A DNA stretch of 64,000 nt from Polaribacter huanghezhanensis (GTDB lineage: Bacteria > Bacteroidota > Bacteroidia > Flavobacteriales > Flavobacteriaceae). The DNA lies in assembly GCF_030444335.1 (NCBI RefSeq), contig NZ_CP128595.1, positions 2,432,501 through 2,496,500 of the forward strand, written 5' to 3'. This document shows, piece after piece, positions 44,404-53,588 of the stretch; positions within the stretch are counted from its first letter, which is position 1; each line of letters opens with the position of its first letter. Made by a program: the position numbers and the translations under genes. The notes beneath the pieces were generated by a model. That model made no database searches, was not told where the DNA came from, and saw only the letters and a program-made list of their open reading frames with translations.

Positions 44404-44470
44404 TTGTGCAAAGAAACAAAATATTTAAGAGAAATGATTTAATAAGACATCTGTTTTAAAAAGAACAGAT

Positions 44471-45706
44471 TTATGCAAATTGAATAGATTTTGACGGATT
44501 TATTTTTGTGATGATGTACGAAGGAATAATCAACATTAAAAAACACAAAATTAATGTACCAATATTTAATGCAATAATTGCAAAAACATTAATATCAATA
44601 GGAACTGTAGAAACATAATAGGTTGTAGGGTCTAGCGTAATAAAACCAAAATGCTGTTGTAAAATTAATAGTGTTATTCCAATTAAATTTCCCCAAAACA
44701 ATCCTTTTAAAATTAAATAACTGGCGTTGTACAAAAAGATTTTACGGATGCTCCAATTATCACTTCCCAACGCTTTTAAAATTCCGACCATTTGCACACG
44801 TTCTAAGATTAAAACCAACAAAGCAGTGATCATATTTATACTGGCGACTAAAATCATAATTCCGATGATAAACCACACATTATTATCAAACAATTCTATC
44901 CATTCAAAAATAAATTGATAATTGTCTTCAATCGTGTTGCTGTTTAAAGTGGATCCAATTGCGGCATATACTTCATCTCCTTTTTGTTTGATATCGTCAA
45001 AATTATCAATCAATACTTCAAATCCGCCAATCTGATTTTCGTCCCATTTATTTAAACGTTGAATTTCTCTAATATCGCCAATCATCATGTTTTTATCAAA
45101 CTGATTAAAACCAGTAGCGTAAATTCCGACAATTATAAATTTGTATCTGCTAGGTAATTTATTTTTGGTTGATTTTAAGAAAAATACATTGATGGTGTCG
45201 TGGAGATTTAAGTGTAATCTATTGACCAACGTTTTAGACAATAAAACATCTCTAACTCTTTGTTGATTAAAGTTTGGCAACCTTCCTTTTACCAAATATT
45301 CTGTAAAAAAAGACCAATCGTAATCTGTAGAAACTCCTTTAAAAACAATGCCTTCAAAATCGGTTGCAGTTCTTATCAATCCTGCTTTGTTGGCAAAAAC
45401 TTGCACCTTTTTAATGCCTTCAATATTTTTAAACTTCGGATAAAAATCTTGATTTTTATCTATTGGAGTGATTGAAACCTCAGAATTATTGTCATCATAA
45501 TTTGTGATTTGAATATGCCCTTTAAAACCAGATATTTTATCTCTAATTTTATGTTGCATTCCGCTTCCAGTTGCAATAGAAATCATCATAATAATAATTC
45601 CCAATGCAATTGCCGTGATTGCAATTTTTATTATTGGAGATGAAATGCTATTTTTATACTCTTTACCAGCAATAATACGTTTGGCAATAAATAACTCGTA
45701 ATTCAA
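44471..45706 (-). CDS. FtsX/LolE-type ABC transporter permease
   Basis: This inner-membrane permease of the lipoprotein-release or cell-division (FtsX) family has one N-terminal helix, a large periplasmic MacB-like domain and three C-terminal helices. The TTG start at 45706 (reading MNYELFIAKRIIAGKE) is preferred over the upstream ATG at 45763 because MNYELFIAKRI is the usual N-terminus, giving 411 residues; the longer start would overlap the divergent gene. The C-terminal permease block reads RVQMVGILKALGSDNWSIR. The ATPase subunit is not adjacent. Confidence 0.88.
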   Translation of the reverse strand: MNYELFIAKRIIAGKEYKNSISSPIIKIAITAIALGIIIMMISIATGSGMQHKIRDKISGFKGHIQITNYDDNNSEVSITPIDKNQDFYPKFKNIEGIKKVQVFANKAGLIRTATDFEGIVFKGVSTDYDWSFFTEYLVKGRLPNFNQQRVRDVLLSKTLVNRLHLNLHDTINVFFLKSTKNKLPSRYKFIIVGIYATGFNQFDKNMMIGDIREIQRLNKWDENQIGGFEVLIDNFDDIKQKGDEVYAAIGSTLNSNTIEDNYQFIFEWIELFDNNVWFIIGIMILVASINMITALLVLILERVQMVGILKALGSDNWSIRKIFLYNASYLILKGLFWGNLIGITLLILQQHFGFITLDPTTYYVSTVPIDINVFAIIALNIGTLILCFLMLIIPSYIITKINPSKSIQFA

Positions 45707-45710
45707 TTTT

Positions 45711-46913
45711 ATGATTCCATTAGTTCGTTTCAAAAGTACATATTTAATCTTATTTTTAGGCATTTGTTTTCCCTTGACTTCTTGCGCTCAAGAATCAACA
45801 AAAATTAAAGTTGCCGCTGAGCAAACAGAATTGTACTTAAATTTATTAAAAGGAAAAAATATTGCCGTTGTTGCAAATCAAACATCCGTTATTGAGAAAA
45901 AAGAAAAAAGAAAAGAGAAAAGAGAGTTTGTACATCTAGTAGACAGTTTACTTTCATTAAATATGAAGGTGAAAAAAGTGTTTGCTCCAGAACATGGTTT
46001 TAGAGGAAAAGCAGATGCTGGCGAACTTCTAAAAGACGGAGTTGACACTAAAACGGGCTTGCCTATTATTTCTTTGTACGGAAAAAATAAAAAACCTTCT
46101 GCAGAACAATTAAAAGGAATCGATCTGATTGTTTTTGATATACAAGATGTTGGCGTGCGATTTTATACTTATATTTCTTCGCTACACTATGTGATGGAAG
46201 CTGCTGCAGAAGCGGGAATTCCGCTGATAATTTTTGACAGACCAAATCCGAATGGACATTATATTGATGGTCCCCTTTTAGAAATGGAGCATAAAAGTTT
46301 TGTTGGTATGCATCCTGTTCCGGTTGTTTACGGAATGACGATTGGAGAATATGGACAAATGATTAATGGAGAAAAATGGCTAAAAAATGGAATTCAATGT
46401 GATTTAACTGTTATTCCCTTGAAAAATTACACCCACAAATCTACCTACAGTTTACCAATAAAACCTTCGCCAAATTTACCAAATGACAAAGCTATAAACT
46501 TGTATCCAAGTTTATGTTTTTTTGAAGGAACTTCTGTTTCAGCTGGACGTGGAACAAACATGCAGTTTCAAATTTATGGTTCACCTTATTTAGAGATAAC
46601 AACATTTCATTTTACACCTCAATCTAACGAAGGAGCAAAATACCCAAAACATAGAAACAAAAAGTGCTATGGTGAAGATTTAAGAGAGACAAAAAGATTA
46701 AGCCAACTTAATTTAAGCTGGTTGCTAAAAGCCAATAAGCAAACTCACACAGCTGGAAGTTTTTTTAATTCGTTTTTCGAAAAACTTGCAGGAACAGAAA
46801 AGCTGCAAAACCAAATTATGCAAGGTTTATCTGAACAAGAAATTAGAGAATCTTGGCAAAAAGGATTGTCAGGTTTTAAAAAAATAAGATCTAATTATTT
46901 AATCTATGAATAG
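45711..46913 (+). CDS. NamZ-like exo-beta-N-acetylmuramidase (DUF1343), exported
   Basis: This 400-residue protein has an N-terminal export signal with a lipobox-like LTSCAQ near residue 25. The DUF1343 core shows VVANQTSVI, VFAPEHGFRGKADAGE, TGLPIISLYG, DIQDVGVRFYTYISSLHY and FEGTSVSAGRGTN. Characterised members (NamZ) release MurNAc from the ends of peptidoglycan chains during wall turnover. Only four bases separate its start from the divergent permease start, so each promoter must lie inside the other gene. Confidence 0.88.
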   Translation: MIPLVRFKSTYLILFLGICFPLTSCAQESTKIKVAAEQTELYLNLLKGKNIAVVANQTSVIEKKEKRKEKREFVHLVDSLLSLNMKVKKVFAPEHGFRGKADAGELLKDGVDTKTGLPIISLYGKNKKPSAEQLKGIDLIVFDIQDVGVRFYTYISSLHYVMEAAAEAGIPLIIFDRPNPNGHYIDGPLLEMEHKSFVGMHPVPVVYGMTIGEYGQMINGEKWLKNGIQCDLTVIPLKNYTHKSTYSLPIKPSPNLPNDKAINLYPSLCFFEGTSVSAGRGTNMQFQIYGSPYLEITTFHFTPQSNEGAKYPKHRNKKCYGEDLRETKRLSQLNLSWLLKANKQTHTAGSFFNSFFEKLAGTEKLQNQIMQGLSEQEIRESWQKGLSGFKKIRSNYLIYE

Positions 46914-46947
46914 TTGTAAGTTATTTAAAAACATTAAGATTAATAAA

Positions 46948-47784
46948 TTAAATTTCTTCTGAATTCGTCGGTTTTCGATATCCTTGAAAAGGTTGTTTTA
47001 ATAATTCCATTAAATTTGCATTCGTTTTTTCATTCGGAAAAGTATCAACTCCGTACACAATTTTTTCGCGCTCTAAATACAAATACGTTCCGAAAATCCG
47101 ATCCCAAAGAGAAAAGATGTTTCCGTAATTAGAATCTGTATATGGCAACATATGATGATGATGAATTTTATGCATGTCAGGAGAAATAATAATAGAACTC
47201 AATATTTTATCTACCCTTTTATTCATTTTGATATTTGCATGTGTAAACTGCGTAAAAATTAACGATATCGATTGGTAAATCATTACAATTGCAATGGGTG
47301 CGCCAACTACAAAAACACCAAATAATGTAAATGCAAAACGAATCATACTTTCTAACGGATGATGACGATTTGCTGTTGTTGTGTCTACGTTGTGATCTGT
47401 ATGATGCACCAAATGAATCATCCAAAGTGATTTTACTTTGTGTTCTACAAAATGCACCAAATAGGCTCCAAAAAAGTCCAATAATACAACACCTAAAACA
47501 ACATACAACCACAACGGCATTTCTGGTAACCAATTGATAATTCCAAAATGATTTATTTGCACCCAATCAGCAGATTTCAGCAATAAAAAAGCCAATGAAA
47601 AGTTAATTACAATCGTTGTTGCTGTAAAAAATAAATTCGGAAAAGCGTGTTTCCATTTTTTATAACTGAGCTTAAAAAGTGGCAATGCGCCTTCTAAAAC
47701 CCAAAAAAAAGTAATTCCGCCCACAAGTAGTAAACTTCTATGTAAAGACGGAATGGTTTCGAAATAATGTATGATTGTTTCCAA
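46948..47784 (-). CDS. sterol desaturase/fatty acid hydroxylase-family membrane protein
   Basis: This 278-residue di-iron membrane oxygenase has four or five helices. The histidine boxes are complete: HFVEHKVK, HLVHHTDHNVD, NRHHPLE and HKIHHHHM. Bacteroidota members hydroxylate or desaturate lipids, carotenoids or sphingolipid-like molecules; the substrate here is unknown. It is transcribed alone, ending 34 bases from the convergent NamZ gene. Confidence 0.88.
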   Translation of the reverse strand: METIIHYFETIPSLHRSLLLVGGITFFWVLEGALPLFKLSYKKWKHAFPNLFFTATTIVINFSLAFLLLKSADWVQINHFGIINWLPEMPLWLYVVLGVVLLDFFGAYLVHFVEHKVKSLWMIHLVHHTDHNVDTTTANRHHPLESMIRFAFTLFGVFVVGAPIAIVMIYQSISLIFTQFTHANIKMNKRVDKILSSIIISPDMHKIHHHHMLPYTDSNYGNIFSLWDRIFGTYLYLEREKIVYGVDTFPNEKTNANLMELLKQPFQGYRKPTNSEEI

Positions 47785-48009
47785 ATAAATATATTTTCTC
47801 TAAAAATAAGAAAATTAAATAACTCTTTATCCAACTTAAAATTGATGTAAAATTTCGTGCTTTTTTTTATAAAGTTTATCAAACATTTTGTATGTTTACT
47901 GAAATACTTGGGAAATTTACCTAATTAGGTTAGTTTTACACTACAAAAAACTAGATTTGCGTAATCAAGCTGAAGTAGAATTAAGTAACGATATAAATTC
48001 AAGAAAACA

Positions 48010-48237
48010 ATGAGCACGGTGGTAGAAAGAGCTTTAAAATTTAAAGATACAAGTTTAAAAGCATTAACAACTAATCAAAGAATAATCATTTCAAGAGAAG
48101 CAAAAGAATTAATATTAAGTTTAAATGAAATCTACAAAGAAGAAAAAGATCCAGCTATTATGGATCTTATGAAAGAATTGACTTTGATAAAACAAAAAGT
48201 AGAAAAGCGTTTAAAAGGAAAACCTACAAGTTCTTAA
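48010..48237 (+). CDS. small helical cytoplasmic protein, unknown function
   Basis: This 75-residue, lysine- and glutamate-rich protein has predicted helices throughout and no membrane segment (LKALTTNQRIIISREAKEL; LMKELTLIKQKVEKRLKG). A TAGATTTGC-type -7 box lies about 50 bases upstream, and codon use is like that of its neighbours, which supports a real gene. No family is recognised. It is convergent with the YkgJ gene, ten bases away. Confidence 0.6.
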   Translation: MSTVVERALKFKDTSLKALTTNQRIIISREAKELILSLNEIYKEEKDPAIMDLMKELTLIKQKVEKRLKGKPTSS

Positions 48238-48247
48238 AAATTGCAAC

Positions 48248-48781
48248 TTAACTTCTTCTCTTCTTCACTTTTGACACCAAAGGCAATCGCTTCTTTAATT
48301 CTTCTACAATAGAATAAGCAGCAGGACAAACTTCAGTATTACTTAGTGTTAAATCTGTAAGTTGAATAAACTTTTTTCTGTTTGTATGCGGATATTCTGA
48401 ACAGGCTTTTGGGCGTACATCATAGATAAAACACGTATTATCGTTTTCATCAAAAAAAGTACAGGGAGCCGATTTTAATACCATAAAATCATCATCGTCC
48501 CGTTCTAAATATTGACTTTCAAAGTTGGCAACTTTCATTTTTAAATGCTTTGCAATCCGCTCCACATCTTTCTCTGTAAAAATAGGACTCGTTGTTTTAC
48601 AACAGTTTCCACAAGACAAGCAATCTGTTTTTTTAAACTCAGCATCATGCAATTCTTGCATTACATAATCTAAATTTTTAGGCGTTCTTTTCTTAAGATT
48701 CAAAAAATATTTTTTACTCTCTTTCTTTGCTTCTTCTGCTAATTTTGGCAGTTCTTCTAAACGTTTATTCATGTCTTTCAT
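48248..48781 (-). CDS. YkgJ-family zinc/iron-chelating cysteine cluster protein
   Basis: This 177-residue cytoplasmic protein of the CxxCxxCC family has cysteines in DCLSCGNCCKTTSP near residue 57, then APCTFFDENDNTCFIYDVRPKACSEYP further on, which together form the metal-binding cluster. The helical N-terminus is charged. Function is unknown in most bacteria. It is transcribed divergently from argS with about 115 bases between start codons. Confidence 0.85.
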   Translation of the reverse strand: MKDMNKRLEELPKLAEEAKKESKKYFLNLKKRTPKNLDYVMQELHDAEFKKTDCLSCGNCCKTTSPIFTEKDVERIAKHLKMKVANFESQYLERDDDDFMVLKSAPCTFFDENDNTCFIYDVRPKACSEYPHTNRKKFIQLTDLTLSNTEVCPAAYSIVEELKKRLPLVSKVKKRRS

Positions 48782-48867
48782 ACAAGTACAAAAATAAGAG
48801 TATTTCTAAGAAGAAACCTTTTAATTTTCATCTTTAAAATTTGAAAGAAAAAATGAAATAAAATATG

Positions 48868-48877
48868 TAATTTTGCA
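48868..48877 (+). promoter_or_regulatory. -7 promoter box TAATTTTGCA
   Basis: A TAnnTTTG box followed by GCA, 19 bases before the argS start at 48897. It overlaps the alternative TTG start at 48873, which argues against that start. Confidence 0.72.
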
Positions 48878-48896
48878 CTTCAATTTTAAGAAACCA

Positions 48897-50672
48897 ATGA
48901 GTATTCAAAACCATATAGAAGCTGCTGTAAAAAAAGGATTTTTAACTTTATATGATGCTGAAATTCCGTCTGTAGAATTTCAAGCAACGCGTAAAGAATT
49001 TGAAGGAGATATTACGGTGGTTGTTTTTCCGATGTTGCGATACAAGAAAGGAAATCCAGTTCAGATTGGAAATGATTTAGGGAATTACATTGTAGAAAAC
49101 GTACAAGAAGTGACTCGTTTTAATGTGGTAAAAGGGTTTTTAAACTTAGTGATTGATGACTCCTTATACCTAAAATCATTTGATAAAATTTATACCAATT
49201 CAACTTTTGGATTTGTAAAATCATCAGAAAAAGATGCTGTTTTGGTAGAATATTCTTCTCCAAACACCAATAAACCATTGCATTTAGGACATGTTCGTAA
49301 TAATTTACTAGGCTATTCTGTTGCTGAAATTTTAAAAGCATCCGGAAAAAAAGTCTATAAAACTCAGATTATTAACGATCGTGGAATCCATATTTGTAAG
49401 TCGATGTTGGCTTGGCAGAAATATGGAAACGGTGAAACTCCGACTTCAACAGGATTAAAAGGCGATAAATTGGTTGGAAATTATTATGTAAAATTCGACC
49501 AAGAATATAAAAAAGAAATTACCAATTTAATTGCTTCAGGAGTATCTGAAGAAGATGCAAAAAAACAAGCTCCGTTGTTGCTAGAAGCACAAGAAATGCT
49601 TCAAAAATGGGAAGCTGGAGATGAAGAAATTGTTGCACTATGGAAAACTATGAATGCTTGGGTCTATGCAGGGTTTGACATCACTTATAAAAATTTGGGC
49701 GTTGATTTTGATTCGTATTATTACGAAAGCAATACATATATATTAGGAAAAGACAATATTGAAGAAGGATTGAAAAATGGTGTTTTCTTCAAAAAAGAAG
49801 ACGGTTCTGTTTGGATTGATTTAACCGAAGACGGATTGGACGAAAAAATCGTTTTACGTTCTGACGGAACAGCGGTTTATATGACGCAAGATATCGGAAC
49901 TGCTGTGCAACGTTCTAAAGATTATCCAGATGTAAACGGAATGGTGTATACGGTTGGAAACGAGCAAGAATATCATTTTAAAGTATTGTTTTTAATCTTA
50001 CAAAAATTAGGTTATTCTTGGGCTGATCAATTGTATCATTTGAGTTACGGAATGGTAGATTTACCTTCTGGAAAAATGAAATCTAGAGAAGGAACTGTTG
50101 TTGATGCTGATGAATTAATGGTAGAAATGACGGACACAGCAAGAAGTTTATCCCAAGAATTAGGAAAACTAGAAGGTTATTCAGAAGAAGAAAAAGAATC
50201 TTTATACAATACCATTGGATTAGGCGCATTAAAATATTACATTTTAAAAGTAGATCCTAGAAAACGTATTTTATTTGACCCAAAAGAATCGGTAGATTTT
50301 CAAGGTAATACTGGTCCTTTTATTCAATATACCTACGCGAGAATTCAGTCGATTTTAAGAAAAGCTACGTTTGATTTTTCTAAAGAAATAACTGATTTAG
50401 AATTGCATCCAAAGGAAAAAGAATTGATTAAAATTATTGAAAATTACCCTGAAATTATTCAGCAAGCAGCTGCAAATCATTCGCCTGCAATCATTGCAAA
50501 TTATACGTATGATTTGGTAAAGGAATTCAATTCTTTCTATCAAAATGTATCTATTTTAGGAGAAGAAAATCAAGATAAAAAAATAATCAGAGTACAATTA
50601 TCAAAAAAAGTAAGCGATATTATTAAATCAGCTTTTACGTTATTGGGAATTAATGTTCCTGAGAGAATGTAG
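48897..50672 (+). CDS. argS: arginyl-tRNA synthetase
   Basis: This class I enzyme charges tRNA-Arg. The start at 48897 (MSIQNHIEAAVKKGF) gives 591 residues. The N-terminal Add-1 domain is followed by the HIGH box in SSPNTNKPLHLGHVRNN, a KMSKS-like GKMKSREGTVVDADEL, and the C-terminal DALR anticodon-binding domain ending NVPERM. It has its own -7 box. A complex repeat follows the stop codon. Confidence 0.97.
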   Translation: MSIQNHIEAAVKKGFLTLYDAEIPSVEFQATRKEFEGDITVVVFPMLRYKKGNPVQIGNDLGNYIVENVQEVTRFNVVKGFLNLVIDDSLYLKSFDKIYTNSTFGFVKSSEKDAVLVEYSSPNTNKPLHLGHVRNNLLGYSVAEILKASGKKVYKTQIINDRGIHICKSMLAWQKYGNGETPTSTGLKGDKLVGNYYVKFDQEYKKEITNLIASGVSEEDAKKQAPLLLEAQEMLQKWEAGDEEIVALWKTMNAWVYAGFDITYKNLGVDFDSYYYESNTYILGKDNIEEGLKNGVFFKKEDGSVWIDLTEDGLDEKIVLRSDGTAVYMTQDIGTAVQRSKDYPDVNGMVYTVGNEQEYHFKVLFLILQKLGYSWADQLYHLSYGMVDLPSGKMKSREGTVVDADELMVEMTDTARSLSQELGKLEGYSEEEKESLYNTIGLGALKYYILKVDPRKRILFDPKESVDFQGNTGPFIQYTYARIQSILRKATFDFSKEITDLELHPKEKELIKIIENYPEIIQQAAANHSPAIIANYTYDLVKEFNSFYQNVSILGEENQDKKIIRVQLSKKVSDIIKSAFTLLGINVPERM

Positions 50673-50722
50673 AAATTAGTAAACAGTTGCAGTTGGCAGT
50701 AAGCACAAAAGTTAGTAAATTT

Positions 50723-50806
50723 GCCTGCGTTAGGGATTGAACGGTATGTTTGAGCTCTCACGCTTTTTCAGCGTGAAGCGAGTAGTGAAAGCCCGCTCGA
50801 ACGCCC
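50723..50806. repeat. structured dispersed repeat with nested hairpins
   Basis: The outer arms GTTTGAGC (50748-50755) and GCTCGAAC (50795-50802) enclose a hairpin TCACGC / GCGTGA (50758-50776) and the sequence GAGTAGTGAAAGCCC. It is preceded by GCGTTAGGGATTGAACGG and by CAGTTGCAGTTGGCAGT. The inner hairpin and the CAGTT-type prefix are shared with the 110-bp repeats at 16.1-16.5 kb. I recall similar GTTAGGGATTGA...GAAAGCCC sequences as common between flavobacterial genes. Confidence 0.7.
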
Positions 50807-50884
50807 AAAGAATTAAAAAATTAAAGGATTAAAAGACTCAATACTTATTGAATTTTTTAATTTTAAATCATTAAATAAAGAAAC

Positions 50885-52273
50885 ATGAAATACGACATCA
50901 TTATTATAGGAAGTGGACCTGGAGGTTATGTTACAGCAATTAGAGCTTCACAATTAGGCTTTAAAGTTGCAGTAGTTGAAAAAGAAAACTTAGGTGGAAT
51001 CTGTTTAAATTGGGGTTGTATTCCTACAAAAGCATTGTTAAAATCTGCACAAGTCTATGATTATTTAAAGCATGTAGATGCCTACGGATTAAAAGCGGAA
51101 GCAATTGATAAAGATTTTGAAGCAGTTATCAAAAGAAGTCGTGGTGTTGCAGACGGAATGAGCAAAGGTGTTGCTTTTTTAATGAAGAAAAACAAAATCG
51201 ATATTATTGATGGTTTTGGAAAGATAAAAACGGGTAAAAAAGTAGATGTTACTGCCGAAGACGGTAAAGTAACTGAATATAGTGCTGATCATATTATTAT
51301 TGCAACTGGAGCGCGCTCTAGAGTATTACCAAACTTACCACAAGATGGTAAAAAAGTAATTGGTTATAGGGAAGCGATGAGCTTACCAACACAACCAAAA
51401 TCTATTATTGTTGTAGGTTCTGGTGCCATTGGAGTTGAATTTGCTCATTTTTATAATTCAATGGGAACTGATGTAACTATTGTAGAGTTTTTACCAAATG
51501 TAGTTCCGTTAGAAGATAAAGATGTTTCTAAACAATTTGAACGTTCTATCAAGAAAGCAGGAATTAAAGTGATGACAAATTCTTCTGTAGAAGCTGTAGA
51601 TGTTTCTGGCAAAGGCGTTAAAGCAACTGTAAAAACTAAAAAAGGAGAAGAAATTCTAGAAGCGGATATCGTTTTATCAGCAGTAGGAATTAAAACAAAT
51701 ATTGAAAACATCGGATTGGAAGATGTTGGAATTGTAACAGATAGAGATAAGATTTTGGTAAACGATTTTTACCAAACTAATTTACCTGGTTATTATGCTA
51801 TTGGTGATGTGGTTCCTGGTCCGGCATTGGCACACGTTGCTTCGGCAGAAGGAATTACTTGTGTAGAAAAAATTGCAGGTTTAGATACCGAAGCAATTGA
51901 TTACGGAAATATTCCTGGTTGTACCTATGCAACTCCAGAAATTGCTTCTGTTGGAATGACAGAAGAACAAGCAAAAGAAGCTGGTTACGAATTAAAAATC
52001 GGGAAATTTCCATTCTCTGCATCTGGAAAAGCAAAAGCAGCTGGAACTCCAGACGGATTTGTAAAAGTAATTTTTGATGCTAAATATGGCGAATGGTTAG
52101 GTTGCCATATGATTGGTGCTGGAGTTACAGACATGATTGCAGAAGCAGTTTTAGGAAGAAAATTAGAAACTACTGGACATGAAGTGTTAAAAACAATTCA
52201 CCCACATCCAACAATGAGTGAAGCGGTTATGGAAGCTGTTGCAGATGCTTATGATGAAGTGATTCATTTATAA
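50885..52273 (+). CDS. lpdA: dihydrolipoyl dehydrogenase (E3)
   Basis: This flavoprotein re-oxidises dihydrolipoamide in pyruvate and 2-oxoglutarate dehydrogenase and glycine cleavage complexes. The 462 residues show the FAD motif IIGSGPGGYVTAIRA, the redox disulfide in GGICLNWGCIPTKAL, the NAD motif VVGSGAIGVEFAHFY, AIGDVVPGPALAHVAS and the catalytic HPHPTMSEAVMEA. It is transcribed alone with its own terminator at 52296. Confidence 0.97.
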   Translation: MKYDIIIIGSGPGGYVTAIRASQLGFKVAVVEKENLGGICLNWGCIPTKALLKSAQVYDYLKHVDAYGLKAEAIDKDFEAVIKRSRGVADGMSKGVAFLMKKNKIDIIDGFGKIKTGKKVDVTAEDGKVTEYSADHIIIATGARSRVLPNLPQDGKKVIGYREAMSLPTQPKSIIVVGSGAIGVEFAHFYNSMGTDVTIVEFLPNVVPLEDKDVSKQFERSIKKAGIKVMTNSSVEAVDVSGKGVKATVKTKKGEEILEADIVLSAVGIKTNIENIGLEDVGIVTDRDKILVNDFYQTNLPGYYAIGDVVPGPALAHVASAEGITCVEKIAGLDTEAIDYGNIPGCTYATPEIASVGMTEEQAKEAGYELKIGKFPFSASGKAKAAGTPDGFVKVIFDAKYGEWLGCHMIGAGVTDMIAEAVLGRKLETTGHEVLKTIHPHPTMSEAVMEAVADAYDEVIHL

Positions 52274-52295
52274 AATTTTAGAAAAATATATTTAC

Positions 52296-52328
52296 AAAAA
52301 ACCGAAGTTTTACTGCTTCGGTTTTTTT
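52296..52328 (+). terminator. intrinsic terminator of lpdA
   Basis: The stem AAACCGAAG / CTTCGGTTT with a TTTTACTG-like loop is followed by a T run, 23 bases after the stop codon. Confidence 0.9.
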
Positions 52329-52352
52329 ATATTTGAAACTTCAATAATTTTT

Positions 52353-52965
52353 CATGAAAAAACTCACTTTACTTCTACTCTTTCTTTTAATTTTTAGTGT
52401 TGGATATAGTCAACAAAAAACATTTGGCATTATATAGAAAATGAGCAAGTTATTTCTGAAAACAAAGAAGATGCACATGCAAATTCCGAAAGAATTTAAC
52501 AAGGTTACCTATTATGGCCGTGGTCCTTGGAAGAATTATCAAGACAGAAAATCATCAACATTTATAGATGTTTTTAAAACGACTGTTTCTGCTTTTTATG
52601 TTCCTTATATACGCCCACAAGAAAACGGCTTGTTAATTTCTTCTCCTTCGCAAAAAGACTTGAGTATTTCTGCCTTACACATGCCAAATGAAGATCTTGA
52701 TATTACCAATGATTTAGATTATACGAAAGAAAATAAAAAAGCTAATTTTAGCAAGCATACAACAGATATAAAAGAGCAAAATTTAGTGCAGCTAAATATA
52801 GATTTAGTACAAAGAGGTTTAGGTGGTGATGATAGTTGGGGAGCAAAACCACAAGAAAAATATCAATTAAAAAGGAATAAAAAATATTCGTATTCTTTTT
52901 ATTTAATTCCGTTTACAAGTGGAACAATAGAAAAATTTGTGGAATTACAACAGCAATTTAAATAA
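52353..52965 (+). pseudogene. lacZ: beta-galactosidase (GH2, LacZ type) gene collapsed by an internal deletion
   Basis: An intact signal peptide (MKKLTLLLLFLLIFSVGYSQ, start 52353) leads into a frame that stops at 52437. One frame over, the same DNA reads WHYIENEQVISENKEDAHA, the N-terminus of LacZ-type GH2 enzymes. Within a few codons this joins directly to the C-terminal domain: MQIPKEFNKVTYYGRGPWKN, PYIRPQENG, DLVQRGLGGDDSWGA and a terminal SYSFYLIPF. About 800-900 central residues, including the catalytic domain, are missing, and an A6 run near 52416 carries the frameshift. The 174-residue downstream frame is a remnant, not a working enzyme. Confidence 0.85.
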
Positions 52966-53588
52966 TGGCATTTACCAAAAATCAAAAAAAGGAAACTTTT
53001 AAAGCGTTGGCTATCGCTACAGTAAAAATTACGATTCCTGGGATTATTATTGGAGTTTTTCACGAATATGACTTTTGGGTTGGCTTGTTGCTATTTAGTT
53101 ACCTACTTGTGTTTTTATACAGGAATTACTTGAATAGAATTTCTAAAAATTGGGTTTTATTAATAGGAATGATCATTACCGGAATTCTAGGAATTTGTGC
53201 AGAAATTTGGGGCGTAACAAATGGTTTTTGGGAATATCACGATTTAACAAACAACAGACAATTACCCTATTGGTTGCCATTTGCGTGGATGTTTGCTTTT
53301 CGATTTATTTATGTGTTAGAAACAAAATTAATTGTTTCGTTACAGTTAAAAAAGATGAGTCATAAAACGTGGCTGGCTATTTGTATTGCCGCATTTTTTC
53401 CTGCTTACGGAGAAGTCATCACGATAAACTTAGGGGTTTGGACCTATTCTTGGCCGTATCAATTTTTAGGCGTTCCGTTGTATGCAGTACTTTGTTTGGT
53501 TGCTTTGCATATGGGAATTAATTTTTTATTGAGTATTTGGGTGAAAAAGAAACAACTAAAAGATCCGATTTTTATAAATGAAGATTAA
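52965..53588 (+). CDS. integral membrane protein, unknown function
   Basis: This 207-residue protein has about six hydrophobic segments (IPGIIIGVFHEYDFWVGLLL; LLIGMIITGILGICAEIWGV; LGVPLYAVLCLVALHMGINF). Conserved-looking polar and aromatic positions within the membrane (AEIWG, NGFWEYHD, YGEVITINLGVW) suggest an enzyme rather than a channel, but no family is recognised. The start codon overlaps the stop of the lacZ remnant by one base, and the gene is intact. It is convergent with rlmF, overlapping its end by four bases. Confidence 0.7.
   Translation: MAFTKNQKKETFKALAIATVKITIPGIIIGVFHEYDFWVGLLLFSYLLVFLYRNYLNRISKNWVLLIGMIITGILGICAEIWGVTNGFWEYHDLTNNRQLPYWLPFAWMFAFRFIYVLETKLIVSLQLKKMSHKTWLAICIAAFFPAYGEVITINLGVWTYSWPYQFLGVPLYAVLCLVALHMGINFLLSIWVKKKQLKDPIFINED

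Noticed and set aside
44305-44410. SAM-I (S-box) or cobalamin riboswitch
   Set aside because: The characteristic core sequences of these classes are absent on either strand.
47219-47566. 115-codon minus-strand frame
   Set aside because: It overlaps the desaturase gene in another frame on the same strand and is rich in rare-looking Cys and Ser codons; it is a shadow frame.
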